DNA of 64,000 nt from Roseiarcus sp963709185 (GTDB taxonomy: Bacteria > Pseudomonadota > Alphaproteobacteria > Rhizobiales > Beijerinckiaceae): the NCBI GenBank assembly GCA_963709185.1, contig CAVPVQ010000008.1, forward strand, positions 1-64,000, written 5' to 3'. Shown here piece after piece: positions 1 to 7,097 of this stretch. Within the stretch, counting starts at the first letter, position 1; every line of letters starts with the position of its first letter. The position numbers and the translations under genes were made by a program. A model generated the notes under the pieces. That model did no database searches. It was not told the origin of the DNA and saw nothing but the letters and a program-made list of their open reading frames with translations.

Positions 1-26
1 CGGCCTTTAGATCCCACCTTTATTGC

Positions 27-521
27 TTGGGGCTGATCGGCGAATGTCTCGCGCGCTGGATCGAGCGGGTTGGACACGTGTCGGACACTGAGCTTTTGCA
101 CAAATCCAAGCCGGAGCCGGTGCGCCGGCTGGAGGTATTTACGGGCGCCGGGCGACGCCGGACGTGGACCGCGGAGCAGAAGGCGCAGATTCTCGCCGAG
201 AGCTATGAGGCCGGCGAGAAGGTCTCGACTGTGGCGCGGCGACATGGGCTGACGCCGCAACAGTTGTTCGGTTGGCGACGCGAGGCGCGACGGCGGGCCA
301 GGCGACGGGCGAGAGATGACAAGGGCGATGTGAGCGGCGCGGCCTTTACGCCGGTGATCGTAGAGGCGGCCCTGAGCCCGGACGCGCCGATTGCGCCGAA
401 CCGCGAAGGTCGGGCTGCGGTGATCGAGATCGTGATCGGCGCGGCCACGGTTCGCGTTGCGCTCGGGATTGATGCAGCGACGTTGACGACGGTGCTGCGC
501 GCCGTAAGGGCGGCGACATGA
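27..521 (+). CDS. tnpA: IS66 accessory protein TnpA
   Basis: IS66 family TnpA, a small basic DNA-binding protein needed for transposition together with TnpB and TnpC. A helix-turn-helix lies at about residues 42-85 (RRTWTAEQKAQILAES, then VSTVARRHGLTPQQLFGWRR), followed by an arginine-rich stretch. The reading frame opens with TTG at 27; a GTG at 78 is an alternative start and would give a protein beginning VSDTELLH. The stop overlaps the tnpB start (ATGA at 518-521), implying translational coupling. The sequence is intact and of the expected length for the family. Confidence 0.85.
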   Translation: MGLIGECLARWIERVGHVSDTELLHKSKPEPVRRLEVFTGAGRRRTWTAEQKAQILAESYEAGEKVSTVARRHGLTPQQLFGWRREARRRARRRARDDKGDVSGAAFTPVIVEAALSPDAPIAPNREGRAAVIEIVIGAATVRVALGIDAATLTTVLRAVRAAT

Positions 522-871
522 TCGGGGTTCCGGCCGGGGTGCGGGTGCTGATTGCGACGAAGCCGGTGGACTTCCGGCGCGGCGCCGACAGCCTTGCCGC
601 ACTTGCGCGCGAGGAACTTCAACGCGATCCGTTCTCGGGGACGATTTTCGTTTTCCGCTCGAAAAGAGCGGATCGTTTGAAGATTCTGGCCTGGGACGGG
701 TCCGGCCTGGTGCTGTTTTGGAAGCGACTCGAGCAAGGCGCGTTTCGATGGCCGCCGATCAGCGACGGCGTGATGCGGCTCTCGGCCTCGCAGCTCGCCG
801 CGCTCATCGACGGATTGGATTGGTCGCGCCTTCATGTGCAGGACGTCCGGCGCCCGGAAGCTGCGTCGTGA
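518..871 (+). CDS. tnpB: IS66 accessory protein TnpB
   Basis: IS66 Orf2/TnpB family, 117 residues, the normal length. The family signature is present: VLIATKPVDFRRGADSLAAL near the N-terminus, then IFVFRSKRADRLKIL and WDGSGLVLFWKRLE. TnpB is essential for IS66 transposition but its biochemical role is not established. The start ATG overlaps the stop of tnpA by four bases. The gene is intact. Confidence 0.92.
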   Translation: MIGVPAGVRVLIATKPVDFRRGADSLAALAREELQRDPFSGTIFVFRSKRADRLKILAWDGSGLVLFWKRLEQGAFRWPPISDGVMRLSASQLAALIDGLDWSRLHVQDVRRPEAAS

Positions 872-933
872 GCCTGTGACCAATTGAATCAGGCTGCTGA
901 TTCTTCGTCCAAAAAGCGCGCGAATTTGATTCG

Positions 934-2532
934 ATGTCGCTCATGGGCGAGAGCGCGAGTCACCCTCAAACCGACATCGTCGCGTTGCAAGCGCGGCTTG
1001 CGGCGGCGCTCGCCGAGCGCGACGCCGCCATTGCGGCGCGCGATGAAGCGCTGTTGCAAAACGATCGCCTGCTGCATCTCCTGCATCAGTTGCAGCGCAT
1101 GCAATTTGGTCGCCGTTCAGAGAAGCTCGATCCAGACCAACTCGGCCTGGCGTTCGAGGATGTCGAGCAAGCCATTGGGGCCGGCGAAGCCGCGGACGAC
1201 AAACGGAATGAGGCGGCGGCTCGCGCTCGCGCCGACAAGCGCCGCTCCAATCGCGGCGCGCTTCCTGCCCATTTGCCGCGGGTTCATGTGACGATCGAGC
1301 CCGAAGACAAAAACTGCCCGTGCTGCCGGTCGCCTATGCATGAGATCGGCGAGGATGCCTCGGAGCGGCTCGACGTGATCCCGGCGCAGTTCCGGGTGAT
1401 CGTGACGCACCGTCCCAAATACGCCTGCCGAGCCTGCGAGCAGGCGGTGGTCCAGGCGCCGGCGCCCGAAAGGCTGATCAAGGGCGGGCTGCCGACCGAG
1501 GCGATGGTGGCCTCGGTGCTGGTCGCCAAATACGCCTGGCATTTGCCGCTCTATCGGCAAGCGCAGATGCTGGCCGCCCAGGGCGTCGACATCAAGCGAT
1601 CGGTCCTGGCGTTCTGGGTCGGCTATGCGGCCGCCGAGATCAAGCCGCTTTATCTGCGCCTGCGCGAACTCATTCTCGCCTCCGGCAAGATCGCGGTCGA
1701 CGAGACGAAGGCGCCGGTGCTCGATCCCGGCCGCGGCCGCGTCAAGCAGGGCTACTTCTGGGCGGTCGCCCGCGACGATCGGCCCTGGGGCGGGACCGAT
1801 CCGCCGGCCATCGCTTTTACCTACGCGCCCGGCCGCGGCGCGGTCCATGCCCTGAAGCTGCTCGATTGCTATCGCGGCGTCGTGCAATGCGACGGCTACG
1901 CCGCCTACAAGAAGCTTGCCGCCGAAGCGCCCGGCGACGCCATTACGCTCGCCTTCTGCTGGGCGCATCTGCGCCGCCGGTTCTTCGACCTCGCCAAGGC
2001 CGGCAACGCGCCGATCGCCAGCGAAGCGCTCGAGCGCATCGCCGCGCTCTATGCGATCGAGAAGACGATCCGCGGCGCGAGCCCTGACGAGCGCCGCAGG
2101 GTGCGCCAGGACAAGAGCAAGCCGCTGGTCGCCGCGCTCGGGACCTTCTTCGAGCGACAGCTTGCCCGCGTCTCCGCCAAGGCGTCGATCGCTGAAGAGA
2201 TCCGTTATGGCTTGAACCACTGGGATGGGCTCACCCGTTTCCTCGACGACGGCCGCATCGAGCTTGACACCAATATCGTCGAACGCGGGATCAGGCCGAT
2301 TGTACTCAATCGCAAGAACTCGCTCTTCGCGGGCCATGACGTCGGGGCGGAAAATTGGGCTTGCATCGCGTCGCTGATCGAGACCTGCAAGCTCAACCAT
2401 GTCGAGCCGCAAGCCTACTTCGCCGACGTCCTCACCAAACTCGTCAATCTCTGGCCCGCCTCGCGCATCGATGAGCTCATGCCTTGGGCTTGGGCGACGG
2501 CGAGGCGTTCCTCCGATAGACTCGCGGCCTGA
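934..2532 (+). CDS. tnpC: IS66 DDE transposase TnpC
   Basis: Catalytic transposase of the IS66 element, 532 residues. In order it shows an N-terminal leucine-rich coiled coil (residues about 14-65), a zinc-finger-like region with CPCC and CRAC cysteine pairs (about 125-170), and the DDE core: D256 in AVDETKAP, D320 in QCDGYAAY and E450 in VERGIRP. The C-terminal part (ASLIETCKLNHVEPQAYFADVL) is the IS66 C-terminal domain. No frameshift or stop is seen, so the element may still be active. It is separated from tnpB by 62 bases, as is usual in this family. Confidence 0.95.
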   Translation: MSLMGESASHPQTDIVALQARLAAALAERDAAIAARDEALLQNDRLLHLLHQLQRMQFGRRSEKLDPDQLGLAFEDVEQAIGAGEAADDKRNEAAARARADKRRSNRGALPAHLPRVHVTIEPEDKNCPCCRSPMHEIGEDASERLDVIPAQFRVIVTHRPKYACRACEQAVVQAPAPERLIKGGLPTEAMVASVLVAKYAWHLPLYRQAQMLAAQGVDIKRSVLAFWVGYAAAEIKPLYLRLRELILASGKIAVDETKAPVLDPGRGRVKQGYFWAVARDDRPWGGTDPPAIAFTYAPGRGAVHALKLLDCYRGVVQCDGYAAYKKLAAEAPGDAITLAFCWAHLRRRFFDLAKAGNAPIASEALERIAALYAIEKTIRGASPDERRRVRQDKSKPLVAALGTFFERQLARVSAKASIAEEIRYGLNHWDGLTRFLDDGRIELDTNIVERGIRPIVLNRKNSLFAGHDVGAENWACIASLIETCKLNHVEPQAYFADVLTKLVNLWPASRIDELMPWAWATARRSSDRLAA

Positions 2533-2578
2533 TGGACGGCCCTGAGCGCTCAGTCCAAAAAATCAAGTGGTCAACCCC

Positions 2579-2600
2579 GTGGCGCCAGAGGGCCGCTTAC
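2579..2600 (-). repeat. Right terminal inverted repeat of the IS66 element
   Basis: Read on the minus strand it begins GTAAGCGGCCCTCTGGCGCC, matching the IS66 consensus GTAA... terminus. The partner at bases 1-17 shares CGGCC, a G and CCAC with it at the same offsets, lacking only the first five bases because the window starts inside the repeat. Confidence 0.8.
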
Positions 2601-3484
2601 GACCAAACCCCAGATCGCGCTCGATCAGATCAGGGCTGCGCTTGCGGCCGGCGTCGCGCCTGGGGTCTTGCTGGCCGACGCCGGTTATGGCGTTGACGGC
2701 GCGTTCCGCTCGGGCGTCACGGCCAACGGCCTGACCTATGTGGTGGGCGTGCAATCGACGCTCAGCGTCTGGCGCCCCGACGCGGAGCCGTTGCCGCCCA
2801 AGCCCTGGAGCGGACGGGGCCGCCCGCCATCGCGGATCCGGCGCGATGGCGAACACGCGCCTGTCTCGGCCAAGAAGCTGGCGATGGGCCTTCCCGAGGA
2901 GGCTTGGCGCATCGCGCCGTGGCGTGAGGGCTCCAATGAAACCTTGTCCTCGCGCTTCGCCGCCCTGCGGATAAGGCCAGCTTCGCGCGACTGGAAACGT
3001 TCGACGCCCCATCCGCTCGAATGGCTCCTCATCGAATGGCCGGAGGGCGAAAAAGAACCAACAAAATACTGGCTTTCGACCTTGCCCGAAGACATTCCCA
3101 TCGACGTTCTCGTCGACACGGCCAAATTGCGCTGGCGCATCGAGCGCGACTACGAGGAACTGAAAAGCGAACTCGGCCTGGCCCATTTCGAAGGACGAAG
3201 CTGGCGCGGCTTCCACCATCACGCAACTTTGTGCATCGCCGCTTACGGTTTCCTTATCCGCGAACGAGCGGCGATTCCCCCCTCAGGCTCCCGGCGGCGC
3301 GAAACGTCTCGCATATCCTCGCGTCCCAGACCCCGAGGCGCCGCCGATCCGACCCGAGCGGCACATCGAAAACTCGATCGCAACAATCCGACGACAACTC
3401 ACGGTCGCGCTGGCCCGAACCCTGATCCGCTGCCCGTGTTGCCAAGCCATTCCACCAAAACCGCCTTATCGCGGATCGTCGTGA
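2601..3484 (+). pseudogene. IS701-type transposase, truncated by IS66 and frameshifted
   Basis: C-terminal part of an IS701-like DDE transposase. The frame is already open at 2601, directly after the IS66 end, and continues through LLADAGYG (a conserved Asp region), WLLIEWPEGE, and the IERDYEELKSELGLAHFEGR block that carries the catalytic Glu region. After about residue IRERAAIPP the family sequence continues in another frame (RPERHIENSIATIRRQLTVA, ending at the TGA at 3482-3484), so there is a frameshift near 3290-3340. The N-terminal half must lie beyond the IS66 element, upstream of the window. It cannot be functional. Confidence 0.8.
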
Positions 3485-3510
3485 CGCAGTAGAGCTAGAG
3501 CATTGCCCGC

Positions 3511-3717
3511 CTAAGATGGGGCATATCCGGCCTCGGCGAAGTAGTTTGCGCAAGCTTGCGGGGTGATTTCGTCGAGGCATTGGCCGATGCGGTCCCAGAG
3601 GGCCGGGACGGTTCGCTCGGCGGCCTTTCGCAGATGCGACTTGAGTTGGGAAAAGGCCATTTCGATCGGGTTCAGATCGGGTGAGTAGGCCGGCAACAAG
3701 CGCATTTCGGCTCCGGC
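3511..3717 (-). pseudogene. IS630-family transposase, C-terminal fragment
   Basis: About 69 residues recognisable as the end of an IS630 DDE transposase: YSPDLNPIEMAFSQLKSHLR contains the final catalytic Glu of the family, followed by the usual C-terminal tail ending AEAGYAPS. Similarity starts abruptly at about 3717, where the dispersed repeat R1 begins, so the N-terminal two thirds are missing. This is a dead remnant in the IS-rich left edge. Confidence 0.8.
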
Positions 3718-3718
3718 T

Positions 3719-3906
3719 GTCACTTTTCGCCGAAGTGGGACCCTGGGCTGCTTATTCTCCAACTTATTGTTTCGTTTTGAAGATTCATCGATTTCGCGCC
3801 CAGTCGATTTGCGTCCGGCGGGACCCCGTGATCGCAGTCCAACTATCTTGTTCTTTCAAACGATTACGCTATTGCCGCGAGGGGTTCCTCTTCGACACAC
3901 ATTCAC
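3719..3906 (+). repeat. Dispersed repeat R, copy 1
   Basis: About 190 bp that begins GTCACTTTTCGCCGAAGTGG and ends near ACACACATTCACAT. Diverged copies occur at 17862-18052 (opposite strand) and 40894-41087 (same strand). All three share an internal block around TTGTTTCGTTTTGAAGATTC and a block around GATTACG...GGGGTTC. Copies 1 and 2 have a similar open frame, but copy 3 carries an indel that breaks it, so it is probably not a gene. It directly abuts the IS630 fragment, and the GTCACTTTT...GTGGGACC start resembles ends seen in some insertion sequences; a transposon-end remnant is likely but unproven. Confidence 0.75.
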
Positions 3907-4130
3907 ATCTCAAGCCAAGACATGGCCGATTGGCGCAAGCCGGCAAACACGCAGCGCGAGCAGTTCGATGCGGCGTTCGCGGAGCGCGAAGGCGGCGTTA
4001 ACCCATTTTGCGTCAGGTTGAGAGTGCGGCCATCCCAGATCCGGCCGTATGCCTCGCGTAAAGGCCGCCGGTGTCACCATGCCGGCGGCCGTTCCGTTTG
4101 GGCCACGCTCAAGACGATCGCCGTCAAGTT

Positions 4131-4349
4131 TCAGTCGTGCGCCCAGCGTAGTGCATCGCCGTGATCCATCGTCACTGCGGGCTTAATTCCCGGAGCCGAC
4201 CGCACCGTAATGAGGTATTGCTTGCCGACCAAGTCGCGCACATGCGCCTTAGCCTGCTTGTCCGTGCTGTATGCCCAAGATTCCGCGCCCACCGGCGCCG
4301 CTCCCGAATGGCTCAAAATAGGCATCGCCTCAACGATCCATTTCGCCAC
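4131..4349 (-). CDS. Hypothetical small protein (72 aa)
   Basis: I do not recognise this protein. It is soluble, with no signal peptide or membrane segment, and contains STDKQAKAHVRDLVGKQYLI followed by TVRSAPGIKPAVTMDHGDAL. The composition looks like a real protein rather than a chance frame. It lies 54 bases downstream of another small minus-strand gene (4404-4634), so the two may be co-transcribed. An internal Met (MPILSH) gives a possible shorter start. Accessory small genes of this kind are common beside integrated elements. Confidence 0.45.
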   Translation of the reverse strand: MAKWIVEAMPILSHSGAAPVGAESWAYSTDKQAKAHVRDLVGKQYLITVRSAPGIKPAVTMDHGDALRWAHD

Positions 4350-4403
4350 AGCCTGTGCTCCTGAAACCTCCGCGTGCTCAATCCATCGCCGAAGCGCCAG
4401 CGC

Positions 4404-4634
4404 TCAAATCAACCCTTCGGCTTTCAACGCCCGCAACAGCTGCGCAAGCGCGTCGTCCATTGCGCTCGGCGCCGCCGCGGCGCGCGAAAGCATTTCGTCC
4501 GCGTCCTGCCAATGCTCGGCGCCCTGATGGAGCGCCGGCAACGTAGCGATCACGTCGCGCGCTTCAGCCAGGGTCGCGATCATGCGCCCGTCTTTCAGAG
4601 CGATCGGCCGCCAGAATTCTGCGGTCCAGGTCAT
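4404..4634 (-). CDS. Hypothetical small protein (76 aa)
   Basis: Unrecognised 76-residue soluble protein beginning MTWTAEFWRPIALKDGRMIA and continuing TLAEARDVIATLP, with an Ala-rich helical C-terminus (MDDALAQLLRALKAEGLI). The pattern of hydrophobic residues and the balanced composition support a genuine gene. It sits upstream of 4131-4349 on the same strand. I infer an accessory gene of the mobile region; no function can be given. Confidence 0.5.
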   Translation of the reverse strand: MTWTAEFWRPIALKDGRMIATLAEARDVIATLPALHQGAEHWQDADEMLSRAAAAPSAMDDALAQLLRALKAEGLI

Positions 4635-4702
4635 TGGTTTGCCATAGCACGGTTCGCTTCGTCGATCGTCGCCATCTCACGCTTCGCTAGCGTGTGTCGA
4701 CC

Positions 4703-4912
4703 TCAAGGCGGATCGGCGCTTTCGACGTATTCTGACACAATGATGTAGCCGGACTGCGGGTTGGTTTCTCGATTCCCGATCACGATATGCCTGGCAGGTT
4801 GCCAAATGACACTGATCACGCGGCCTTCTTCATTCGCAATCTCTTGGAGGCGGTCATGAAGCAGCCCAGTGTCGTCGCGAACCATATCAACGGTGTAGCG
4901 TCTTTTTGCCAC
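4703..4912 (-). CDS. Hypothetical small protein (69 aa)
   Basis: Unrecognised 69-residue protein starting MAKRRYTVDMVRDDTGLLHD and containing EEGRVISVIWQPARHIVIG, which looks like alternating beta strands. No signal peptide or membrane helix. It is the most upstream of three small minus-strand genes (4131-4912). The spacing of about 70 bases to the next gene is compatible with one transcript. Confidence 0.45.
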   Translation of the reverse strand: MAKRRYTVDMVRDDTGLLHDRLQEIANEEGRVISVIWQPARHIVIGNRETNPQSGYIIVSEYVESADPP

Positions 4913-5017
4913 CTCCGGCCTCCCGCTTTGCGCTAACCTTATAAGAGGCGGATGGCTTGTGCGAGGGGCGTCGCGGGGGCCAAATCATCAGACTAAGACA
5001 CCCTTTGGCGCCATCTT

Positions 5018-5260
5018 ATGAACGTCACCTATTACGTCGTCGTCCCTTTCGATCGGAACGACGAAGGCGATCTCACCGCCGGCGACGCCCAGGAAACGAC
5101 TGGCGCGCAATCGGCCGAACGGGGCGCGCGAGTGCTGGCGAAAGAGCATGCCGGCGCGGTTGCCTTTTCGCGCACCGGCGATCCCTCGACGGGCGAATTT
5201 CAGGACGCGGTGATCCTCGCGCAGTTCGGCGACGTCGATTTGAACGCGCTCAGCGAATGA
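5018..5260 (+). CDS. Hypothetical small protein (80 aa)
   Basis: Soluble 80-residue protein, MNVTYYVVVPFDRNDEGDLT at the start and QDAVILAQFGDVDLNALSE at the end. The N-terminal strand followed by a helix (AQSAERGARVLAKEHAGAVA) suggests a small alpha/beta fold. To my knowledge similar proteins occur in Hyphomicrobiales, without a known function. It stands alone on the plus strand, about 100 bases after the divergent 4703-4912 gene. Confidence 0.6.
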   Translation: MNVTYYVVVPFDRNDEGDLTAGDAQETTGAQSAERGARVLAKEHAGAVAFSRTGDPSTGEFQDAVILAQFGDVDLNALSE

Positions 5261-5279
5261 GCGGTGCGCCGCCGTCGGT

Positions 5280-5537
5280 TCAGCCCTTCGCTGATCCGCG
5301 CTCCGCTTTGTTCGCGGCCGCGACCAAGTCGGCCGCGAGGTCTCGGCATTGTTGGGCGGTCAAGCCAAGCGGGACTTTGTTCGGCGGCTCGCGGCCCGGC
5401 GCGGCGGCTTTAGTTTCGCTAAGCGTCCTCGCATAGCCGATTTCGAGGAACGTGACGCGACTCTTACGGCCCGCATTGCCCACGGCGACGCGCCACGCGA
5501 CCACGGGAAAGCACGTCGAGTCAATCTTCTCGCCCAT
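5280..5537 (-). CDS. Hypothetical protein (85 aa)
   Basis: Unrecognised 85-residue protein, MGEKIDSTCFPVVAWRVAVG then SRVTFLEIGYARTLSE, with a C-terminal helix TAQQCRDLAADLVAAANKAE. I chose the ATG at 5535-5537 because it gives a compact protein just 27 bases after the stop of the secreted protein gene at 5565. The frame is open further upstream (to 5558). It is convergent with 5018-5260. Confidence 0.5.
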   Translation of the reverse strand: MGEKIDSTCFPVVAWRVAVGNAGRKSRVTFLEIGYARTLSETKAAAPGREPPNKVPLGLTAQQCRDLAADLVAAANKAERGSAKG

Positions 5538-5564
5538 AGCGGCGCTTCGCCTTCGCACCTTCGA

Positions 5565-6257
5565 TTAGGGATGCTTCTCGTTTTCCGCGGCGCGATCGCC
5601 GGCGGACTTCGCGGCGCTCTCGCACATGTAAGTCCCCTGCTTCGTATTGCCGTAATTGTGCGTCCCCTTGAAGTGGTAGATGCCGCTCTTCGTGTTGACC
5701 CAAACGACGGTGTCGCTCGGGCAGGAGGCTTGCGCTTGAGCCTCTGAGGCCGTCATTGGCGCGACGGCCCTGGGCGCCATCGGCGCTGGAGCCGGCGCGG
5801 GGGCCATTGGAGCCGGCGCAGGCGCGGCGGCCGCCGGGGCCGGCGGAGCAACAGGCGGTGGCGCGGCGGCTGCGGGAGCGGCCGGAATCGTCTCCGTTCC
5901 CGTGCGGCACGCGGCGACGAAATCAGATTTCTTTTGACCAGCCGCCTTGATCGCGGCCTTGTTTTCCGAATATTCGGTGTTGCATTCCTTCGCGCTCTTG
6001 CCGGCAGCAGGTGCGGCGGCGGTTGGCGCGGGAGCAACGGGGGTTGGCGCGGCCGCTGTGGGCGCTGCGGCCGTTCCGGCGCGGCAAGCCGCCACGTAAT
6101 CCTTCTTGGTCTGGCCCGACGCCTTGATGGCGTCTTTGTTCGCGGCGTAGTCCGCGTCGCACTGCTTGACCGTCTTGGCGAAGGCGGGCTGCCCAGAAAG
6201 AGTGATCATCGCACCAATTGCCGCAGCGGAAAGAACGTAGAAGAGCGAATGTCGCAT
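5565..6257 (-). CDS. Secreted protein with two cysteine repeats and a Pro/Ala linker
   Basis: A 230-residue exported protein. Residues 1-27 form a signal peptide (MRHSLFYVLSAAAIGAMITL, cleavage after AFA). Two related modules of about 32 residues follow, at about 31-62 and 88-120, each with the pattern K-x-C-x3-Y-x2-NK-x-AIK-x-x-GQ-x-K-x5-ACR-x-GT. They are separated and followed by Pro/Ala-rich linkers (about 63-87 and 121-172). The C-terminal domain (about 178-222) contains CPSDTVVWVNTKSGIYHFKG and a second Cys in GTYMCES. The paired Cys in each module could form disulfides in the periplasm. The function is unknown. Confidence 0.7.
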   Translation of the reverse strand: MRHSLFYVLSAAAIGAMITLSGQPAFAKTVKQCDADYAANKDAIKASGQTKKDYVAACRAGTAAAPTAAAPTPVAPAPTAAAPAAGKSAKECNTEYSENKAAIKAAGQKKSDFVAACRTGTETIPAAPAAAAPPPVAPPAPAAAAPAPAPMAPAPAPAPMAPRAVAPMTASEAQAQASCPSDTVVWVNTKSGIYHFKGTHNYGNTKQGTYMCESAAKSAGDRAAENEKHP

Positions 6258-6323
6258 GATTTGGCCCCGAGGCGCGCCGGCCGCAGCGCGCGAGGAAATG
6301 CTATTCGATGAATTGAGCCGGCG

Positions 6324-7097
6324 CTAGAGGGGCCACGCCGCTTGAGCTTCGCAATGTGCGCGGCGATTGGAGACGCCTTTGAGCGGTTGAGCTTGGCCCG
6401 ACCAGACGAACAGCCGAGCGACGGACTCCCGCGACCACGCGCGGCCGCCGCGCGGCGTCTCAATCTCCAGCCGGGTCAGTTCGACGGCGACGCCGTGCAG
6501 CGACTTCCCCCGGTCGCGCAGTTCTCGAAGCAACGGCGCCATCGCCACGGCGCGCGCCATTTCTCGCTTCCGTTGCGCGGCCCAGGCGGCGTGCAAATCC
6601 TCGCGCCGGGATACGCGGGTTCCCCTGAGTTGAACCGCCGGCTGCCGACCCCGCGCCTTCATCGCTGCCCAAGCCGCTTTCGTGCGTTCGGAAATCAGCT
6701 TCAACTCGTATTCCGCAACGGCTGCGAAAATGTGAAGCGTGAAACGATTGGCTTCGCGCATGTCGGCCACGACGAACGCCGCGCCGCCCTCTATGAGATT
6801 TGCGATCAAGGCGACGTTGCGCGAAAGACGGTCGAGGCGGGCGACAAGCAGCGTCGCGCGATGGAGGCGGCAAAGCCGCAACGCTTCGAGCAGCTTCGGT
6901 CGTTCGTTCTTGCGCCCGCTTTCAATTTCCGTGAACTCGGCGACCACGTCGCCGGGACTGCCAGCGAGAAAATCGCGGACCGCCATCTGTTGGCTTTCGA
7001 GGCCAAGGCCCGATCGTTCCTGGCGCCGCGTCGAAACCCGGTAGTAGGCGATATAGGCGCGCCGGCGCATCTCAGGCCGCCGCTTTCGATTGTTCAT
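6324..7097 (-). CDS. Serine recombinase (resolvase/invertase type)
   Basis: Site-specific recombinase of the resolvase/invertase family. The N-terminal catalytic domain is intact: YYRVSTRRQERSGLGLESQ carries the nucleophilic Ser (S22), then ATLLVARLDRLSRN and VAEYELKLISERTKAAWAAM. The C-terminus holds one HTH-like module (LRELRDRGKSLHGVAVELTR then ETPRGGRAWSRESVARL, about 185-235). At 257 residues it is shorter than large serine integrases. The frame starts at 7097, overlapping the previous gene by 26 bases; an ATG at 7070, one base after that gene's stop (MRRRAYIAYYRVST), may be the real start. It is the last gene of the phage-like operon. Confidence 0.8.
   Translation of the reverse strand: MNNRKRRPEMRRRAYIAYYRVSTRRQERSGLGLESQQMAVRDFLAGSPGDVVAEFTEIESGRKNERPKLLEALRLCRLHRATLLVARLDRLSRNVALIANLIEGGAAFVVADMREANRFTLHIFAAVAEYELKLISERTKAAWAAMKARGRQPAVQLRGTRVSRREDLHAAWAAQRKREMARAVAMAPLLRELRDRGKSLHGVAVELTRLEIETPRGGRAWSRESVARLFVWSGQAQPLKGVSNRRAHCEAQAAWPL

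Larger units (their letters stand above)
1..2600 (+). mobile_element. IS66-family insertion sequence, nearly complete
   Basis: The three IS66 genes tnpA, tnpB and tnpC lie in the usual order and orientation. The right terminus is clear: the last 22 bases (2579-2600) read, on the other strand, as GTAAGCGGCC followed by a less conserved part, which is a typical IS66 end starting with GTAA. The first 17 bases of the window (CGGCC...CCAC) align with the same inverted repeat after its first five bases, so the element begins about 5 bases before the window and is about 2.6 kb long. It interrupts an IS701-type transposase whose remainder starts at 2601. IS66 elements usually make an 8-bp target duplication; here it would be GACCAAAC, but the left copy lies outside the window. 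Confidence 0.9.

Noticed and set aside
203..883. 226-codon minus-strand frame over tnpA/tnpB
   Set aside because: Antisense to two recognised IS66 genes; Arg/Ser-rich composition without similarity.
1117..2412. 431-codon open frame on the minus strand inside the IS66 transposase
   Set aside because: It is fully antisense to tnpC, whose DDE motifs are intact; long antisense frames are common in GC-rich DNA.
3922..4164. 80-codon plus-strand frame starting MADWRKPANTQREQFDAAFA
   Set aside because: The first 30 residues look plausible, but there is no ribosome site, the rest is Arg/Ser-rich, and its end overlaps the gene at 4131-4349. Possibly a truncated gene start, but not supportable.
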